A program made the translations under genes and the position numbers. A stretch of DNA of 64,000 nt from Bacillota bacterium (lineage in GTDB: Bacteria; Bacillota; Clostridia; Lachnospirales; Lachnospiraceae): the NCBI GenBank assembly GCA_023392615.1, contig JAEVYT010000030.1, positions 62,001-126,000 of the forward strand, in the 5' to 3' direction. A model generated the notes under the pieces. That model had not been told where the DNA came from. It saw nothing but the letters and a program-made list of their open reading frames with translations, and ran no database searches. Below, in pieces: positions 60,498 to 64,000 of this stretch. The first letter of the stretch is position 1; every line of letters begins with the position of its first letter.

Positions 60498-61934
60498 ATG
60501 AAAACATACGAAACCGTCATTGGCTTGGAAGTTCATGTTGAGCTTGCCACCAAATCAAAAATCTTCTGTGGATGTACTACACAATTCGGTGGAGATCCAA
60601 ATACACACTGCTGTCCGGTATGTACGGGTATGCCGGGTACTCTTCCTGTTCTTAACAAACAGGTTGTGGAATATGCGATGGCAGCAGGACTTGCACTAAA
60701 TTGTAATATTACTCAGAAATGTAAATTTGACCGAAAGAATTATTTTTATCCGGATCTTCCAAAGGCTTATCAGATCTCTCAGCTTTATCTACCGATTTGC
60801 AGAGATGGTGGAATTGAGATAGAAACAGAAGCAGGCAAGAAGACTGTTCGAATTCATGAGATTCATATGGAAGAGGATGCCGGTAAATTGGTTCATGATC
60901 CTTGGGAGGATTGTACTCTTGTTGATTATAATCGTTGCGGTGTTCCGTTGATTGAAATTGTAAGTGAGCCGGATATGCGTTCTGCAGAAGAAGTTGTAGC
61001 TTACCTTGAAAAGTTAAGATTAATTCTTCAGTATCTTGGTGTATCTGACTGTAAGATGCAGGAAGGTTCCTTGCGTGCAGATATTAACTTATCCGTTCGT
61101 GAGATGGGAGCGAAGGAATTTGGTACCAGAACCGAGATGAAGAATATGAACTCCTTCAAAGCAATTGCAAGAGCAATCGAGGGAGAGAGAAAACGTCAAA
61201 TCGAGTTAATCGAATATGGCAAGAAGGTTATTCAGGAAACCAGACGTTGGGATGATAATAAGGATACCAGCTTTGCGATGCGCTCCAAAGAGGATGCACA
61301 AGATTATCGCTACTTCCCGGAACCCGATCTTCCTCCAATCGAGATAAGCGATGATTGGCTTGAAACAGTGAGATCACGCCAGCCGGAGCTTCGTGATGAG
61401 AAGATGGTTCGCTATGAGAAGGAATTTGATATTCCTGCTTATGATGCTTCCATAATAACAGGCTCCAAGCATATGGCAGATATTTTTGAAGAGACAGTTG
61501 CTATCTGCAATAAACCAAAGGAAGTATCCAACTGGTTGATGGTTGAGACGATGCGATTACTTAAGGAAAGTGAGATGGAAGCAGAGGAAATCACCTTTAC
61601 TCCTGCTCAGCTTTCTGCTTTGATTAATATGGTAAATGGTAATAAGATTAACCGTACTGTTGCAAAGGAAGTATTTGAAAAGATCTTCAAGGAGAATGTT
61701 GATCCAGAAGATTATGTAGAAAAGAACGGACTTGGCATGGTATCCGATGACGGTTTACTACGTTCCACAATTGAAACCATCATTGCAAACAGCCCTCAAT
61801 CCGTAGCAGATTATAAGAGTGGTAAGGTGAAGGCGATGGGCTTTATCGTTGGTCAGACGATGAAGGAGATGAAGGGTAAAGCAGATCCTGGAATCGTGAA
61901 TGTAATCGTAAAAGAGCTTTTAGATAAAATGTAA
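60498..61934 (+). CDS. gatB: Asp/Glu-tRNA amidotransferase subunit B
   Basis: A 478-residue subunit that phosphorylates and amidates the tRNA-bound carboxylate. VIGLEVHVELATKSKIFCGC, with cysteines CGC...CCPVC for zinc, RKNYFYPDLPKAYQISQ, and a C-terminal YqeY-like helical tail (VADYKSGKVKAMGFIVGQTM). It starts two bases after gatA; SD GAAAGGAGG. Ends the operon with a clear terminator. Confidence 0.97.
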   Translation: MKTYETVIGLEVHVELATKSKIFCGCTTQFGGDPNTHCCPVCTGMPGTLPVLNKQVVEYAMAAGLALNCNITQKCKFDRKNYFYPDLPKAYQISQLYLPICRDGGIEIETEAGKKTVRIHEIHMEEDAGKLVHDPWEDCTLVDYNRCGVPLIEIVSEPDMRSAEEVVAYLEKLRLILQYLGVSDCKMQEGSLRADINLSVREMGAKEFGTRTEMKNMNSFKAIARAIEGERKRQIELIEYGKKVIQETRRWDDNKDTSFAMRSKEDAQDYRYFPEPDLPPIEISDDWLETVRSRQPELRDEKMVRYEKEFDIPAYDASIITGSKHMADIFEETVAICNKPKEVSNWLMVETMRLLKESEMEAEEITFTPAQLSALINMVNGNKINRTVAKEVFEKIFKENVDPEDYVEKNGLGMVSDDGLLRSTIETIIANSPQSVADYKSGKVKAMGFIVGQTMKEMKGKADPGIVNVIVKELLDKM

Positions 61935-61985
61935 TTCAGACTTTTTTATAAAAGAATTGATTTGTTAATCTGATCAATTTGTACA

Positions 61986-62066
61986 ACAGGGCAAGCGGCC
62001 TAGGAAAGAAATAGATAGAATAAAGTATCTATATATTTAAATCCAAGAGTCGCTTGCCCTGTTCTA
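61986..62066 (+). terminator. terminator of aspS-gatCAB operon
   Basis: ACAGGGCAAGCG pairs perfectly with CGCTTGCCCTGT across a loop of about 52 nt; TTCT follows. Confidence 0.78.
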
Positions 62067-62142
62067 TAAATTCCATATTGTAACATATTATTCAATCAGT
62101 TATAATGATAAGTAAATTAATACATAGTAGGAGGATTATTCC

Positions 62143-62496
62143 ATGGATGATAGAAGAAGGGCAAAGAGAATGCCATTTACTGTCTCGCTAGAAATCAATA
62201 ACCTATATAAGCAGGACAATGTATTGGTAACAGATATCCAAGCCCCGATCGAGGTGATAGATATCTCGAAAACAGGGCTTGGATTTGTAACTACCAGTGT
62301 GCTGCCGCTTGGTTTTTATTTTGATGCGAATATTAATTTGAATAACAACGACAGTGTACTACACTGTGTAATTCAAATTATTAGAAGTCAGGTCACAGAA
62401 AATGGTGAAACCATGTATGGCTGTTCTTTTGTCGGTATGGCGGATATCCTATCCTTTATATTTGAAGAATATGATATGAAGGTTGCGGAAGCCTAG
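62143..62496 (+). CDS. PilZ-domain protein, probable c-di-GMP binder
   Basis: A 117-residue single PilZ domain. The c-di-GMP signature RxxxR is near the N-terminus (RRRAKRMPF) and the second motif is DISKTGLGF (about residues 44-52). Probably links c-di-GMP to motility, in line with the convergent FliK-like gene, whose stop codon overlaps its own in CTAG. AGGAGG precedes the ATG. Confidence 0.9.
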   Translation: MDDRRRAKRMPFTVSLEINNLYKQDNVLVTDIQAPIEVIDISKTGLGFVTTSVLPLGFYFDANINLNNNDSVLHCVIQIIRSQVTENGETMYGCSFVGMADILSFIFEEYDMKVAEA

Positions 62497-64000
62497 GTTC
62501 TTATATCAAAGGTATAACGCTGTGTCGTAATATCAGAAGAGCTTTCTTCAATAAAATCTTTCACAAAGTCAGGCTTTGCATAGTCACGTTCGACTTTTGA
62601 ATGAAATATATATCCCTTTTCTTGAAGAACTTTCTCAAGGAGGGGGATATTTTTTTGTATAATTTCGTATCCCTCTTTATCTTCTAGTGAAAAATTGGCC
62701 TGAATATGATTCTGATTCATTTGAATATGGACATTTAATGAACCAAGGTGGTTCATATCCAGATGCAATAATACACTTAGGCGGTTAGGGTTATCTTTTA
62801 GTGCCCGTTTGTTCGTGAATACATAGAGCTCACTATGCATCTGCTGGTCTTTAAGCTGCATCGGTAATTGTAAGTAGGTGTATGCTTCGTTAAGCTGCTT
62901 CATAAATTGAAGATTATCACTAAGATTTTTTAAAGTCTCGCCAGTCTGTAGCTTTTCGGGTGTGGTATAATCCATCTCTAAAAGCTTGTGTAATTGAGTA
63001 ACATCGTCTTGAAGATTTTGATATAATTCATTTACCGGAGCCTTTTGTGCTAATTGGTCAGAGGTTAAGGTCCATTTCTGCATAAAAGCATTCTCAAGAA
63101 CTTTTGTATATTCAGGGGTATGCAATAGCCGAAGGAGAGCTTTGTTATCTGTAGTTGTTAGTAGCTGTTGTACCTCCTGCAGAAATCGCTTGACCGGTAA
63201 GGTTCCACTTTTAATCTGATCTTTTATCTCTTGACCTAGTGAGGATAAGCTAAGGGAATCTAATAATGCCGCTCTTTCCTGTGGCTTAAGTACTGTTGAT
63301 AGGGAGGCATTATCGGTTGAATTTTGTATCGTGGTAATTAGCTTATTGATAAGTGGTCCTATGGAGGAATCTGTGCCATCTGGAAGAAGCTTCATTAATT
63401 GTCCTACACTTTCTTGCGTAAAAGAACCATCTGATATCTGTTGAAACAGTGCGTTGATATTTGATGGAAAGCTTTGGGTGGAAACCGTTGGAATGCCGGC
63501 ATTACCAGAGAACTGCTTCAGTATATTATTTATCAAAGTCTGTTCTTCCGGGGTTAACTGATTTACAGTAGAATTAGTTGACATTCCCTCCACATTTGAA
63601 TTATGGTTCTGATACAAGATGTTAATAAGGTTCCCATTTATATCAAGTGCACGAGTTAAAATATTCGGATTCGCATTAACAGAAGTAGGTTCAATACCGT
63701 CATTTGGAAATAGCAACTCGGAGATATTTTTCGTGACGATATTAATATCATTCATTAATTTCGCTGTTCCGTTTTGATGACTGACAAATTGCTGAATATT
63801 TTCCTTCGTTAAGGGAATATTGCTTTTTAACATTAAAACCAACGAAAGCGGTGAAGCCTCACGGTTTTGTAAGGCGGCTTTCATGATTAACTGAATTGTT
63901 TGTTTGTCTACTCCCATGCGATGGGATAAAAGCTCACTTATAATTGTTTTGTTCAAATTTGTTGGTGCAAGACCGGACGCGCTTAATGCCTTCATGACGG
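62493..64000 (-). CDS. FliK-like flagellar hook-length control protein, C-terminal part (5' end outside window)
   Basis: At least 500 residues, open through the right edge; the first ATG in the window (63995) starts mid-domain (SASGLAPTNLNKTIISELLS), so the true start is outside. The C-terminal region (LSVLLHLDMNHLGSLNVHIQ, ENIPLLEKVLQEKGY-like stretch) resembles the FliK C-terminal domain. The long upstream part is Gln/Leu/Ser-rich and probably extended. FliK acts as a ruler and switch for flagellar export. The identification is moderate; related proteins of unknown role exist. Confidence 0.65.
   Translation of the reverse strand, partial: VMKALSASGLAPTNLNKTIISELLSHRMGVDKQTIQLIMKAALQNREASPLSLVLMLKSNIPLTKENIQQFVSHQNGTAKLMNDINIVTKNISELLFPNDGIEPTSVNANPNILTRALDINGNLINILYQNHNSNVEGMSTNSTVNQLTPEEQTLINNILKQFSGNAGIPTVSTQSFPSNINALFQQISDGSFTQESVGQLMKLLPDGTDSSIGPLINKLITTIQNSTDNASLSTVLKPQERAALLDSLSLSSLGQEIKDQIKSGTLPVKRFLQEVQQLLTTTDNKALLRLLHTPEYTKVLENAFMQKWTLTSDQLAQKAPVNELYQNLQDDVTQLHKLLEMDYTTPEKLQTGETLKNLSDNLQFMKQLNEAYTYLQLPMQLKDQQMHSELYVFTNKRALKDNPNRLSVLLHLDMNHLGSLNVHIQMNQNHIQANFSLEDKEGYEIIQKNIPLLEKVLQEKGYIFHSKVERDYAKPDFVKDFIEESSSDITTQRYTFDIRT

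Overview
The window looks like chromosomal DNA of a low-GC anaerobic Firmicute of the Clostridia, most likely a Lachnospiraceae relative. This is inferred from gene content and style, not from a database search. The pointers are an iron-sulfur L-serine dehydratase, LL-diaminopimelate aminotransferase (dapL), archaeal-type AspRS with GatCAB and a T-box leader, glnA followed by an ANTAR protein, many SD-driven ATG/GTG/TTG starts, and T-rich intrinsic terminators. No rRNA, tRNA gene, CRISPR array or replication origin was seen.

Layout. 0-3.6 kb: 3' part of serine dehydratase alpha, an OFA-type MFS transporter, an unknown helical protein paired with a hemerythrin. 3.7-8.7 kb: a lipoprotein, then a GHKL sensor kinase, NfeD, FloA flotillin, a low-complexity protein, a LytTR response regulator and a VOC protein. 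9-11.8 kb: QueG-like iron-sulfur protein, methyltransferase, a small HTH regulator with two membrane proteins. 11.9-20.4 kb: a nitrogen/polyamine block with a short terminated transcript, XRE-cupin regulator, P-II protein behind its own leader, potABCD, putrescine aminotransferase and 4-hydroxybutyrate dehydrogenase. 20.6-24 kb: an accessory island of broken IS3 elements, a LytTR/membrane protein pair and a secreted protein.

24.4-28.1 kb: a sulfur-assimilation operon (cysK, sulfur carrier, E1-like enzyme, JAMM peptidase, siroheme sulfite reductase-like protein, TusA). It is followed by a tetrapyrrole operon (hemA, precorrin-2 dehydrogenase, hemC, cobA-hemD, hemB, hemL) that can supply its siroheme. 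35.5-40.3 kb: LysR regulator and molybdate genes (Mop, HTH-binding protein, modA, modB, but no modC). 40.8-47.9 kb: prfC, bacteriohemerythrin, YccF, Smr, an MFS exporter, a large SPFH protein and a small zinc-ribbon membrane protein. 47.9-50.3 kb: glnA and an ANTAR antiterminator. 50.7-56.7 kb: dapF, dapL, a CopZ-like chaperone, an S66 carboxypeptidase and an LTA-synthase-like protein. 56.7-62 kb: T-box leader with aspS-gatC-gatA-gatB. 62.1-64 kb: PilZ protein and the C-terminal part of a FliK-like protein.

Regulatory and repeat structures stand out most. (1) A T-box whose specifier reads GGAACA, so overlapping GAA (Glu) and AAC (Asn) codons precede an AspRS/GatCAB operon that makes exactly Asn-tRNA and Gln-tRNA. 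(2) Promoter-leader-terminator units before the P-II gene and glnA that share a CGATACAT-GGAA motif, with an ANTAR RNA-binding protein encoded just after glnA. (3) A fold-back repeat present twice (about 40.5 and 50.4 kb) in opposite orientation, with the shorter copy lacking the centre. (4) A sulfur-carrier operon whose carrier ends in GGGAR, so it needs trimming, and which encodes a matching JAMM peptidase.
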